Below are positions 1-5,742 of a stretch of DNA of 12,157 nucleotides, in pieces (the first letter of the stretch is position 1; each line of letters begins with the position of its first letter). The translations under genes and the position numbers were made by a program. The notes below the pieces were generated by a model. It did not search any database. It was given only the letters and a program-made list of their open reading frames with translations, and was not told where the DNA came from. Source of the DNA: Candidatus Altarchaeales archaeon WOR_SM1_86-2 (GTDB taxonomy: Archaea > Altiarchaeota > Altiarchaeia > IMC4 > MCBC01); the NCBI GenBank assembly GCA_001723855.1, contig MCBC01000015.1:1-12157 (forward strand), written 5' to 3'.

Positions 1-1
1 C

Positions 2-217
2 ATGAAACTAACGCCCATCTCTCCTAAAAGGTTAGAAAAAAAGATCAAGAAACCGGGATTTGAACCCGTAAGGCAGAAGGGCAGCCACGTATTTTATCTG
101 CATTCTGATGGGCGGACTACAAGCATCCCTTTTCATGGAAATCAAGAGATTGGACCTGTCCTTTTAGAAATATTAAAGGAAATTGAACTAACTCGTGAGG
201 AGTTTAAAAGTATCTGA
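2..217 (+). CDS. hicA: HicA-type mRNA interferase toxin
   Basis: This 71-residue protein matches the HicA (YcfA-like) toxin family, small double-stranded-RNA-binding-fold RNases that cleave mRNA when not neutralised by HicB. The sequence shows the family core: a basic N-terminal helix, then GFEPVRQKGSHVFYLH with the expected catalytic histidine at residue 29, a strand ending in the SIPFHGNQEIG segment, and a C-terminal helix ending LTREEF. The length is normal for the family. The ATG is at base 2, so the upstream region and any ribosome binding site lie outside the window. No HicB follows; if the antitoxin exists it is probably upstream, an order common in this family. The stop codon overlaps the ATG of the next ORF (TGATG), suggesting translational coupling. 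The family call is firm; activity and partner cannot be judged here. Confidence 0.85.
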   Translation: MKLTPISPKRLEKKIKKPGFEPVRQKGSHVFYLHSDGRTTSIPFHGNQEIGPVLLEILKEIELTREEFKSI

Positions 218-432
218 TGGAAATGGAGCGCGAAGGCGCGTTCTACGGGATGGATCATGTTCCGCTGAAGGTCAGGAAATTCATTGAGCAGCCATTTGAT
301 TTCGCTAAATCTGATGCTTATGCGCTTGAGCGGTTGCTTGAGAGGATTAAGGAGTTGGGGCGAATTATTGTAAAATCCCCAACCGATTGGTGGATGCAAT
401 CAATTTTTAGTTTTGAATTTTTATATAACTGA
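217..432 (+). CDS. Hypothetical 71-residue protein overlapping hicA
   Basis: I do not recognise this protein. Its ATG overlaps the hicA stop by one base, so it could be translated by coupling. Residues 1-50 look protein-like: charged, with a probable amphipathic helix around ALERLLERIKELG. The last 20 residues are rich in aromatic residues and serine and look more like run-on translation of non-coding DNA. It has no HicB features (no DNA-binding domain or RNase-H-like fold signature) and is not an obvious antitoxin. It may be the truncated start of a larger gene interrupted before the vapBC pair, or a chance ORF. A TATA-like box for the next operon lies inside its 3' end, which supports the idea that the tail is not selected as coding sequence. 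Confidence 0.35.
   Translation: MEMEREGAFYGMDHVPLKVRKFIEQPFDFAKSDAYALERLLERIKELGRIIVKSPTDWWMQSIFSFEFLYN
420..427 (+). promoter_or_regulatory. TATA-like box for vapBC
   Basis: TTTATATA is centred about 27 bases before the vapB ATG at 451. In archaea a TATA box at this distance from the start codon implies a leaderless or nearly leaderless transcript. No Shine-Dalgarno sequence is seen before the ATG, which agrees. A second AT-rich run (about 437-448) is too close to the start to act as the box. Confidence 0.4.
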
Positions 433-450
433 ATTCTAATATATTATAAA

Positions 451-696
451 ATGCAAACCGCATCATTGAAATTAATTGAAATTAAAAGAGATTTGCCTTT
501 GCTTTCCGAAAAAAAACTGGATGAGGTAAAAGATTTCGTGGACTTTATTCTGTTAAAATCCCATGTTCGGAAAAGAAAGATTATTAAATTAAGGGGGATC
601 TGGCAGAATAAAGGGTTTGAAAAAATTGATATAAAATCTGAACTAAAAAACATTAGAGAGGAATCAAGTGACTCGATATTGAGGAAGAAAATTTAG
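451..696 (+). CDS. vapB: VapB-like antitoxin of the DUF2281 type
   Basis: This 81-residue protein resembles the short DUF2281-type antitoxins found beside PIN-domain toxins. The N-terminal half has the family pattern of a helix followed by LSEKKLDEVKDFVDFIL, and the second half carries LRGIWQNKGFEKIDIKSEL, a segment typical of the toxin-wrapping tail of these antitoxins. It ends with a basic RKK tail. The stop is six bases before the ATG of the PIN-domain gene, so the two are one operon with the usual antitoxin-first order. Its expected role is to bind and block the downstream RNase and, as a complex, repress its own promoter. The specific family name rests on recognised pattern, not on a search. 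Confidence 0.75.
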   Translation: MQTASLKLIEIKRDLPLLSEKKLDEVKDFVDFILLKSHVRKRKIIKLRGIWQNKGFEKIDIKSELKNIREESSDSILRKKI

Positions 697-702
697 CGTA
701 AA

Positions 703-1137
703 ATGGAACATGCTGCCGACACCGTAACCATAATCAGGCATTTCACAAACACGGGAAAAATCGGCAAAAAAGCAAAATTAATACTTGATGGTGCGGAAAA
801 CGGGGAACACCATGTTTTTATTTCTGTTATCTCCCTTGTGGAAATTATGTATTTATCTCAAAAACACAGGATTGACATAGATTTAGATGAAACACTGGAG
901 ATAATCAATAATTCATTAAATTATTCAATAGTTGATCTGACGCCCCAGATTGTAAAGATTGCTGAATCAATCGATTACCCCGAGCTTCATGATAAGTTGA
1001 TCTTATCCACCGCAAAATATCTGGGAACTCCTTTATTGACGGGTGATAGGAAAATACGGAATTGCATGAAATTGAAACCATCTGGAAATAATGATTTTGA
1101 CGGTTATGTTTACCCTGTCCGGGGTGTATATCCATAA
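703..1137 (+). CDS. vapC: VapC-like PIN-domain RNase toxin, frameshifted C-terminus
   Basis: This is a PIN-domain protein, the toxin partner of the preceding VapB-like gene. The four acidic residues that hold the catalytic metal in PIN RNases are in place: D6 in ADTVTIIRHF, E47 in ISLVEIMYL, D97 in ELHDKLILSTA and D115 in LLTGDRKI. The 144-residue ORF is somewhat long because its last 20 or so residues are unlike the family. Reading one frame over from base 1071 gives Ile-Glu-Thr-Ile-Trp-Lys followed by TAA at 1089-1091, a typical VapC ending. A single-base deletion near 1064-1070 would therefore explain the present tail, which runs antisense through a neighbouring gene stub. The catalytic residues all lie before the shift, so function may survive. 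Spacing to vapB is six bases. Confidence 0.8.
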   Translation: MEHAADTVTIIRHFTNTGKIGKKAKLILDGAENGEHHVFISVISLVEIMYLSQKHRIDIDLDETLEIINNSLNYSIVDLTPQIVKIAESIDYPELHDKLILSTAKYLGTPLLTGDRKIRNCMKLKPSGNNDFDGYVYPVRGVYP

Positions 1138-1214
1138 ATCTTTCGCATCCTGCTCGTTCATCAAAACCGCAAACCTGCCTTTTTCGACATTGAGTATTTT
1201 TACCTCTAACTCAT
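1105..1214 (-). pseudogene. Probable 5' stub of archaeal AMP phosphorylase gene
   Basis: Read on the minus strand from 1212, the DNA encodes ELEVKILNVEKGRFAVLMN, then EQDAKDLWIYTPDRVNI. This fits the N-terminal domain pattern I recall for archaeal AMP phosphorylases (DeoA-like): a basic beta strand, G-[RK]-x-x-V-L-[LM]-N-E-x-D-A-[KE]-x-L-G, then DRV-x-I. The usual glycine is a tryptophan here. An ATG at 1214-1212 is one base out of phase with this frame, as if one G was lost right after the start. The homology stops near 1105, where the vapC 3' end begins, so the rest of the gene (normally about 500 residues) is missing. AMP phosphorylase acts just upstream of RuBisCO in the archaeal AMP pathway, and this stub is divergent from rbcL, which supports the assignment. 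The call comes from 36 codons and memory of the family only. Confidence 0.5.
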
Positions 1215-1240
1215 ATTATTTATTTTAACTAACCGCCTAA

Positions 1241-1250
1241 ATTTAAATTA
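1241..1250 (+). promoter_or_regulatory. TATA-like box for rbcL
   Basis: ATTTAAATTA is centred about 26 bases before the rbcL ATG, the spacing expected for a nearly leaderless archaeal transcript. A weak purine run (AAAAGG, 1257-1262) lies 8 bases before the ATG and could alternatively act as a ribosome binding site. The box is in the 56 bases between rbcL and the divergent gene stub and may once have served both. Confidence 0.4.
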
Positions 1251-1270
1251 GTAAAAAAAAGGTTTTTGCA

Positions 1271-2578
1271 ATGGTCAAGAAAATTGAATGGTATCACGAG
1301 TTTATAGACGAAAATTATATCCCAAAATCCGATGACATAAAAGTTCTTTTCTACTATGAACCCGCTGATGGCGTGACAAGAGAGGATGCAATCGGGAGGA
1401 TCGCTTCCGAGAGTTCTTCCGGGACCTGGACGACCCTGGCGAAAATGCCTGCACTTCTGCCAAAAACAAAGGCATACGCTTATGAATACACTGGCAATTA
1501 TGTAAAAATCGCTTACCCGGGTATTATTTTCGAAGAAGGCTCCATACCGGGCTTACTGGCTTCGATAGGCGGGAATATTTTCGGCATGAAGGCTGTCAGA
1601 AATCTCCGGCTGATGGACGCAACTCTTCCTTTGGATTTTATAAAACACTTCAAAGGGGCTTATTACGGCAGGGATGCCATAAAAGCGATTTTCAAAAAGA
1701 CGCGGGGACCGATAACCTCGGTCGTTCCGAAGCCCAAGCTGGGGTATACCGCAAGAGAGCATGCAGAGGTTGTTGCAAACTCGGTCTGGAGGGGGGGCAT
1801 GGATTGTGTTAAGGATGATGAAAACCTGACGGACCAGAAATTCAATAAACTCGGGGACAGGGTGAAGCATCTCGCAAAAGTGCGGGATAAAGTCATGGCA
1901 GAAACGGGGGAGGTTAAGGATGCCTTCATTAACGTAACCTCCCCGGACCTTAAAGAACTTGAAAAGAGGGTAAAGCTCGTTCACGACCACGGCTTCAATT
2001 ATTTTATGCTTGATGTCGTTGTTTCCGGTTTCGGGGAGGTCGGAACCGCCTGCGAACTGGCTCATGACTACAAGATGGCCATTCATGCCCACAGGGCAAT
2101 GCATTCAATGTTCACCAGGAACAGGTTTCACGGCATGACAATGCTGTTTTTTGCAAAATTGCTGAAGCTGCTCGGCGTTGACCAGCTGCATACTGGAACT
2201 GTTGTGGGGAAGCTTGAGGGTCCTAAAAAAGAGATAGCTGCGATAAAGGATACGCTCATAAAAAAAGATGTCGGGGGGATAAAAAACATGAGAATGCCGC
2301 AGGAATGGGGTAAAATTAAGCCGATCCTTCCCGTAGCATCAGGAGGGCTGCACCCTGGCATTCTTCCCGAGGTCTTTGATATTTACAATACAACTGATAT
2401 TGTCCTGCAGTTAGGGGGCGGCACGCTGGGGCACCCGGACGGCATAGAGTCAGGGGCAAGAGCAGTTGTGCAGGCAATTGAAGCATATAAGGCTGGAATA
2501 AAATTGGATGAATATTCGGAAACGCATAAAGAATTAAGAAGAGCGTTAGAAAAATGGAGGTATCTTAAGCCAGTGTAA
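1271..2578 (+). CDS. rbcL: Ribulose-bisphosphate carboxylase, archaeal form III
   Basis: This is a full-length RuBisCO large subunit of 435 residues. It fixes CO2 onto ribulose-1,5-bisphosphate to give two 3-phosphoglycerates; in archaea with form III enzymes the substrate usually comes from AMP/nucleoside salvage rather than a Calvin cycle. Active-site residues (spinach numbers in brackets) are present: E47 (60) and T52 (65) in ESSSGTWTTL; K154 (175) and K156 (177) in VVPKPKLGYT; the carbamylated K181 (201) with D183 and E184 in CVKDDENL; H274 and R275 (294, 295); H307 (327); loop-6 K314 (334); S357-G359 (379-381); and G383-G384 (403-404). So it is a true RuBisCO, not a RuBisCO-like protein. 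The stretch between K314 and the SGG motif looks longer than in Thermococcus-type enzymes. No small subunit or phosphoribulokinase is nearby. Confidence 0.98.
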   Translation: MVKKIEWYHEFIDENYIPKSDDIKVLFYYEPADGVTREDAIGRIASESSSGTWTTLAKMPALLPKTKAYAYEYTGNYVKIAYPGIIFEEGSIPGLLASIGGNIFGMKAVRNLRLMDATLPLDFIKHFKGAYYGRDAIKAIFKKTRGPITSVVPKPKLGYTAREHAEVVANSVWRGGMDCVKDDENLTDQKFNKLGDRVKHLAKVRDKVMAETGEVKDAFINVTSPDLKELEKRVKLVHDHGFNYFMLDVVVSGFGEVGTACELAHDYKMAIHAHRAMHSMFTRNRFHGMTMLFFAKLLKLLGVDQLHTGTVVGKLEGPKKEIAAIKDTLIKKDVGGIKNMRMPQEWGKIKPILPVASGGLHPGILPEVFDIYNTTDIVLQLGGGTLGHPDGIESGARAVVQAIEAYKAGIKLDEYSETHKELRRALEKWRYLKPV

Positions 2579-2662
2579 CGAAAAAAGCCTATTCCATAGT
2601 AATCAATATAACGGGGATTAATAAATCGTAATTTTGCTGGAAAAAGGTATTTGGGATTTTTT

Positions 2663-2827
2663 ATGCAGGTTAAAGCCAAGATGTTCAGGGATAAACGATT
2701 TATGATGCATACCAAAAACTATTTTGTGAAAGAAGGAATAAAAGCCCTGTTTATGAAAAGGAGAGCGGATACTGAGTCAAATATAAATGAACCTCTATCA
2801 TTAAGCAATAACATTTTCAATTCTTAA
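2663..2827 (+). CDS. Doubtful 54-residue basic ORF after rbcL
   Basis: A 54-residue ORF starts at an ATG 84 bases after the rbcL stop. Its first 35 residues are strongly basic and rich in methionine and phenylalanine (MFRDKRFMMHTKNYF); the rest is polar. The 3' end overlaps the end of convergent trpC by 27 bases. I do not recognise any family. There is no clear Shine-Dalgarno sequence. It could be a small protein co-transcribed with rbcL, the remnant of a longer gene, or chance. I give it as the only coding candidate in the rbcL-trpC gap. Confidence 0.2.
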   Translation: MQVKAKMFRDKRFMMHTKNYFVKEGIKALFMKRRADTESNINEPLSLSNNIFNS

Positions 2828-3661
2828 AGTATTGTAATTAAATCTCTCAACTATGGGTTTAGCCGAAGATAATTCATTTACGAATGATACTCTATCACCT
2901 TGAAATCTTAGTATTGAAGTTCCAGTAAGGACCGCATCAATCCTACCCAAATTTTCAAGAATTCTTATATCTCTAATATCTCTAATTCCACTTTCGGACA
3001 CTATTATTTTGTTTTTGGGTATATACTTAATCAGGTTTTCAGTCACATTTAGAGCTGGTTTTTTGTGTATTTCTTTTAAATCCCTATTATTAATTCCATA
3101 AATATCCACATTTTCAGGAACTCTATCTATATCCTCCTTTTCGTGACACTCTACTAAACATTCCATACCTAATTCCATACTTAAATTCACAAGTTTTTTA
3201 AGTTCCCCATTAGTTAAAATTGATGCAATTAGAAGAATAGCATCTGCTTCATAGAATCTGGATTCATATACTTGATATTCATTTATTATAAAATCTTTTC
3301 TTAAAATCGGTTTTTTTGTAATCTCTTTTATCTTTGGTATCATTTTTACATCTCCTAAAAAATATTTTTTATCTGTTAAAACAGAAATAGAAGATGCTTC
3401 ACTTATTTCATATTCTTTTGCTATCTTGAATGGATCTATGCCAGGTATAATTCCTGTTGAAGGAGATTTTTTCTTTATTTCAGCAATAATCCGTATTCCG
3501 TTGGTTCTTTTTACTGCAATTTTAAAGTCTCGTGGTTTAGGCATTAAATTACATTTTTTTTTGAGTTCATTTAATGCCAAAGTTTTTTTTAATTCATCCA
3601 CTTCCGCTCGTTTATTGCAGATGATGTCATCCAATTTTATTTCGTCGGATTTTATTTTCAT
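2801..3661 (-). CDS. trpC: Indole-3-glycerol-phosphate synthase
   Basis: This 286-residue TIM-barrel enzyme catalyses ring closure of CdRP to indole-3-glycerol phosphate, the fourth step of tryptophan synthesis. Family motifs appear in order: IIAEIKKKSPS (E61, K63), ISVLTDKKYF, PILRKDFI (K122), DAILLI, ECLVECH (E171), INNRDL (N191), IVSESGI (E223, S224) and AVLTGTSI. These match the substrate-binding and catalytic residues of the Sulfolobus enzyme (E51, K53, K110, E159, N180, E210, S211), so it should be active. No other trp gene is in the window, which is unusual. It is far more AT-rich than neighbours: bases 3301-3360 are about 23% G+C, against about 58% for 1741-1800 in rbcL. The ATG at 3661 is preceded by AGGAAAATAAA. 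It lies 9 bases behind a small ORF in the same direction and probably shares its transcript. Confidence 0.97.
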   Translation of the reverse strand: MKIKSDEIKLDDIICNKRAEVDELKKTLALNELKKKCNLMPKPRDFKIAVKRTNGIRIIAEIKKKSPSTGIIPGIDPFKIAKEYEISEASSISVLTDKKYFLGDVKMIPKIKEITKKPILRKDFIINEYQVYESRFYEADAILLIASILTNGELKKLVNLSMELGMECLVECHEKEDIDRVPENVDIYGINNRDLKEIHKKPALNVTENLIKYIPKNKIIVSESGIRDIRDIRILENLGRIDAVLTGTSILRFQGDRVSFVNELSSAKPIVERFNYNTLRIENVIA

Positions 3662-3670
3662 TTTATTTTC

Positions 3671-3838
3671 CTATGCAACTAAGTTATATACATGGATTGC
3701 TTTATTTTGAAATAGTGGATTTCCATCTTTTGGGTATCTGGCAAGTATTCGTTTATCATCTATTTTGTCAATGGGACTTTGTTTATTTTTTAATTTTTTC
3801 AGTTCAGGCTCTGTTAAATTAATATATTCAATTCTCAT
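3671..3838 (-). CDS. Small unknown protein upstream of trpC, possibly frameshifted
   Basis: A 55-residue ORF runs from an ATG at 3838 to a TAG at 3671, ending 9 bases before trpC, so the two are probably one operon. The protein reads like a real one (INLTEPELKKLKNK, then KRILARYPKDGNPLF), but I do not recognise it. Upstream on the same strand, an ATG at 3897 opens a reading of MEIVDFNEVK that meets a stop at 3865-3867 inside an A-rich run; adding one A there would fuse both into a single 75-residue protein with continuous sensible sequence. Either the gene has lost one base, the base is a sequencing error, or expression needs a frameshift. Base composition is as AT-rich as trpC, which suggests that both arrived together. 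Confidence 0.4.
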   Translation of the reverse strand: MRIEYINLTEPELKKLKNKQSPIDKIDDKRILARYPKDGNPLFQNKAIHVYNLVA

Positions 3839-3897
3839 ATAATTAATATCTAAATCATCCTTTTTTATTTGACTTCATTGAAATCAACTATTTCCAT

Positions 3898-4237
3898 AGT
3901 ATGTATATTAAATTTAAAATTTTACAAAAATCAATAAAATTCTTAATTAATTATTAATTAAAATAACATATTATATATAAAGGAATCATATGAATAAAAA
4001 ATGAAACTACCAGGTTTCTATAATTTGGTCTAATTTCAGTTTTTATTTTATTTATATATTCAAAACAAAAAAATATAGCATTCAATATCACTTTTTATTA
4101 CAAAATTTCTAATGATTTTCATAAAAATTTATTAAATTTTTAAGTGTTTTATTTACAAAATTTATGTGATTTTTCCTTTCTTCCCTCAAAATTTTTGTAT
4201 CCATTTTTTATCCTGAAAATTTAATAAGAAAATTGGT
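3898..4237. other. AT-rich non-coding stretch between trpC unit and mscS
   Basis: About 340 bases with very low G+C and no credible ORF (only peptides of around 10 residues or fewer). It must hold the promoter of the minus-strand trpC unit and that of the plus-strand mscS. Candidate TATA-like runs are seen at 3909-3920 and 3970-3980, but none has a decisive spacing to a start codon. It includes the perfect palindrome listed separately. I see no TGTACA-type TRP box. Confidence 0.5.
3943..3961. repeat. 19-base perfect AT palindrome
   Basis: TTAATTAAT-T-ATTAATTAA is a perfect inverted repeat with 9-base arms and a single central base. It lies about 46 bases upstream of the possible first ATG of the trpC unit (3897). 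Its position suits an operator or promoter element, but an AT-only palindrome in AT-rich DNA can also arise by chance. Confidence 0.4.
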
Positions 4238-5230
4238 TTGGAAAAATCCCAAATACCTTTTTCCAAAAAATGCCTCAAAATCATCAATTTATTAATTCCT
4301 GATATAATGAAAAAAATAATCAACCTGTCAGCCCTGATAACAATATCCGCTTTACTGTGGTTTGCGGGTTTGCAATATCAGAATACATACCTTGAAAAAG
4401 GATCTCAGACATTTCTTACACTGGCTTTTATCTATTTTTTATTCAGCATTCTTCTAGAGGGGGCTGTCAACAAACAGGTAAAGAACGCCAAATCAAGATA
4501 TCATCTAAAAAAAGCGGTTTCAATCATTCATATCCTGATTATTATAATCGCCCTCATCACCATATGGGTGGAGAACCCGCAGGCGCTTTTAGTTGCGTAT
4601 GGTATTGTTGCAGCAGGTCTTGCTATTGCGCTGCAGGATATTTTTAAGAATCTCGGGGGCGGGATCATAATATTCCTGGCAGGGATTTACAGGGTTGGGG
4701 ATAGAATCGAGATTAACTCGAAGTATGGTGATGTGATAGATATAGGTATCTTTTATACAACGCTTCTTGAGTTAAGGGAGTGGATTTCAGGCGACCAGGC
4801 GACCGGGAGATTAACCATAATTCCAAACGGTTATGTTCTATCCGGCACTATAAACAACTACACCCGGGATAATGCCTTCATCTGGGATGAGATAAACATT
4901 CCAATTACATACGACAGCGACTGGAAAGATGCGGCGGCTAAAATCCTGGACATCGTTAGAGAGGAGACAAGGGATATAACAAAGGATGCGGAAAAAGAAA
5001 TAGCAATGATAGAAAAAAGATATTACCTGCCTGAGCGGGCGGTAGAGCCCTCGATCTTCCTTAAGATGACAGATAACTGGATAGACTTCAGCATCAGGTA
5101 CCTGACAGAAACCAGGGAAAGAAGGGCACTGCATAACAGGTTAAGTAAAATCCTTCTTGATGAAATCCAGAAGTCAGAAAACATTAAGATAGCATCCGAA
5201 ACCCTGGATGTTTCCCTGAAGCAAAGTTAA
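4238..5230 (+). CDS. MscS-family mechanosensitive ion channel (first copy)
   Basis: This membrane protein belongs to the small-conductance mechanosensitive channel family, which opens under membrane tension to release solutes in hypo-osmotic shock. Hydrophobic segments are near residues 27-45, 58-76, 93-111 and 115-150. The last is the pore-lining helix and its glycine/alanine-rich extension (GIVAAGLAIALQDIFKN, then GGGIIIFLAGIYRVGDRIEI), the hallmark of the family. The beta domain follows, with RLTIIPNGYVLSGTINNYT, and then an alpha/beta C-terminal part. The 330-residue form starts at a TTG; an in-frame ATG at 4307 (residue 24) would give 307 residues and begins just before the first membrane segment, so it is a credible alternative. 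Neither has a clear Shine-Dalgarno sequence. It is not a close copy of the second MscS at 7106-8140. Confidence 0.9.
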   Translation: MEKSQIPFSKKCLKIINLLIPDIMKKIINLSALITISALLWFAGLQYQNTYLEKGSQTFLTLAFIYFLFSILLEGAVNKQVKNAKSRYHLKKAVSIIHILIIIIALITIWVENPQALLVAYGIVAAGLAIALQDIFKNLGGGIIIFLAGIYRVGDRIEINSKYGDVIDIGIFYTTLLELREWISGDQATGRLTIIPNGYVLSGTINNYTRDNAFIWDEINIPITYDSDWKDAAAKILDIVREETRDITKDAEKEIAMIEKRYYLPERAVEPSIFLKMTDNWIDFSIRYLTETRERRALHNRLSKILLDEIQKSENIKIASETLDVSLKQS

Positions 5231-5357
5231 GATTTTTAAAGTAATGGATCACTACGGCATCGCTTGGGGGACAATCACGGCGTTGTTTTTCCATAATGCA
5301 TATGAAAACCCCTGCATAGGAGAACTTCATTGAAAACAGGAAAAATAATGCTCAAAT

Positions 5358-5416
5358 CTTTTATTCTTTTTAAAGAGTAAACATTTATATACTTTTATTC
5401 TTTTTAAAGAGTAAAC
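5358..5416 (+). repeat. Two identical 25-base direct repeats flanking a TATA-like box
   Basis: CTTTTATTCTTTTTAAAGAG plus TAAAC occurs without mismatch at 5358-5382 and 5392-5416, separated by ATTTATATA (5383-5391), giving a 34-base period. Each copy contains an imperfect dyad, ATTCTTT-TT-AAAGAGT, with one mismatch between the 7-base arms. A TATA-like box between two dyads is the layout of an archaeal promoter with paired operators. It would read into the hairpin element that begins at 5434. Two copies only, with a 9-base spacer, do not make a CRISPR array. Confidence 0.6.
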
Positions 5417-5433
5417 TATAAATACAAATGAAC

Positions 5434-5458
5434 TACCCCGGGGCAGAGCCCCGAGGTA
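5434..5458. repeat. GC-rich hairpin 1 of palindromic element
   Basis: CCCCGGGGC-AGA-GCCCCGAGG with flanking T-A and A-T pairs forms an 11-pair stem with one mismatch and a 3-base AGA loop. Hairpin 3 at 5507-5527 is a near copy with the same loop and orientation, so the two are a repeated module. Confidence 0.75.
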
Positions 5459-5462
5459 TCAT

Positions 5463-5501
5463 AGCCGCCAAAGCGGATATGTTTCATCCGTATTTGCGGC
5501 T
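5463..5501. repeat. Hairpin 2 of palindromic element
   Basis: AGCCGCCAAAGCGGAT and ATCCGTATTTGCGGCT are inverted repeats pairing at 13 of 16 positions around a 7-base loop. It sits exactly between hairpins 1 and 3, so the three form one ordered structure. Confidence 0.7.
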
Positions 5502-5506
5502 GGTAA

Positions 5507-5527
5507 CCCCGAGGCAGAGCCTTGGGG
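5507..5527. repeat. GC-rich hairpin 3 of palindromic element
   Basis: CCCCGAGGC-AGA-GCCTTGGGG forms a 9-position stem with eight Watson-Crick pairs and one G-T (G-U in RNA) pair, and an AGA loop. It is a near copy of hairpin 1. Confidence 0.75.
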
Positions 5528-5612
5528 AATTCTTTCGATTAAATCGTACTTTGAGGGATCAAACAAAAGGGATGGAGCCATCATAGATTTGCAAGGTTCA
5601 GAACTATCGCTC

Positions 5613-5629
5613 CTATCGCACTCCGATAG
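5613..5629. repeat. Small perfect hairpin
   Basis: CTATCG-CACTC-CGATAG has perfect 6-base arms and a 5-base loop. The arm sequence CTATCGC also occurs just upstream (about 5604-5610) as a direct repeat. Confidence 0.45.
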
Positions 5630-5678
5630 AATCCTATAATCTGGTTTAACCCCCTGCAGCCAATTCCTGTATAACATC

Positions 5679-5702
5679 TGGAGGGGTGCTACACACCCTC
5701 CA
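5679..5702 (+). terminator. Hairpin with T-rich tail, possible terminator or element end
   Basis: TGGAGGG and CCCTCCA are perfect 7-base arms; GTG and CAC continue the stem past a bulged A to a CTA loop. A T-rich tract (5703-5731) follows directly on the plus strand. In a transcript started near 5383 this would be a good 3' end. It could instead be the edge of the palindromic element. Confidence 0.4.
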
Positions 5703-5721
5703 AATCTTTCTTTATTCTTTA

Positions 5722-5742
5722 TTTATTTTTTCAAAAAATAAA
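5722..5742. repeat. 21-base perfect AT palindrome
   Basis: TTTATTTTTT-C-AAAAAATAAA is a perfect inverted repeat with 10-base arms and a single-base centre. It lies 20 bases beyond the last hairpin and may mark a terminator for either strand or the edge of the element. Confidence 0.4.

Noticed and set aside
1553..2104. 183-residue minus-strand ORF inside rbcL
   Set aside because: It is antisense to a fully conserved RuBisCO and has no independent features; it is a shadow of the coding frame.
1271..2578. RuBisCO-like protein (form IV) rather than true RuBisCO
   Set aside because: All catalytic and phosphate-binding residues, including the carbamylated lysine and loop-6 lysine, are present.
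3426..3710. 94-residue plus-strand ORF antisense to trpC
   Set aside because: It overlaps the conserved 5' half of trpC and its hydrophobic, phenylalanine-rich content comes from the AT-rich antisense strand.
5244..5333. 29-residue ORF after the first mscS, opening with the same ATGGATCACT as the ORF at 10944
   Set aside because: The identity covers only about 10 bases, no ribosome binding site is seen, and there is no known family.
5358..5416. Possible CRISPR repeats
   Set aside because: There are only two copies with a 9-base spacer and no cas gene; this fits paired operators or a simple tandem repeat.
5459..5677. 72-residue minus-strand ORF across the hairpin element
   Set aside because: Its sequence is forced by the palindromes and shows no recognisable domain; a non-coding element explains it better. 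A conserved small protein carried by the element is not fully excluded.
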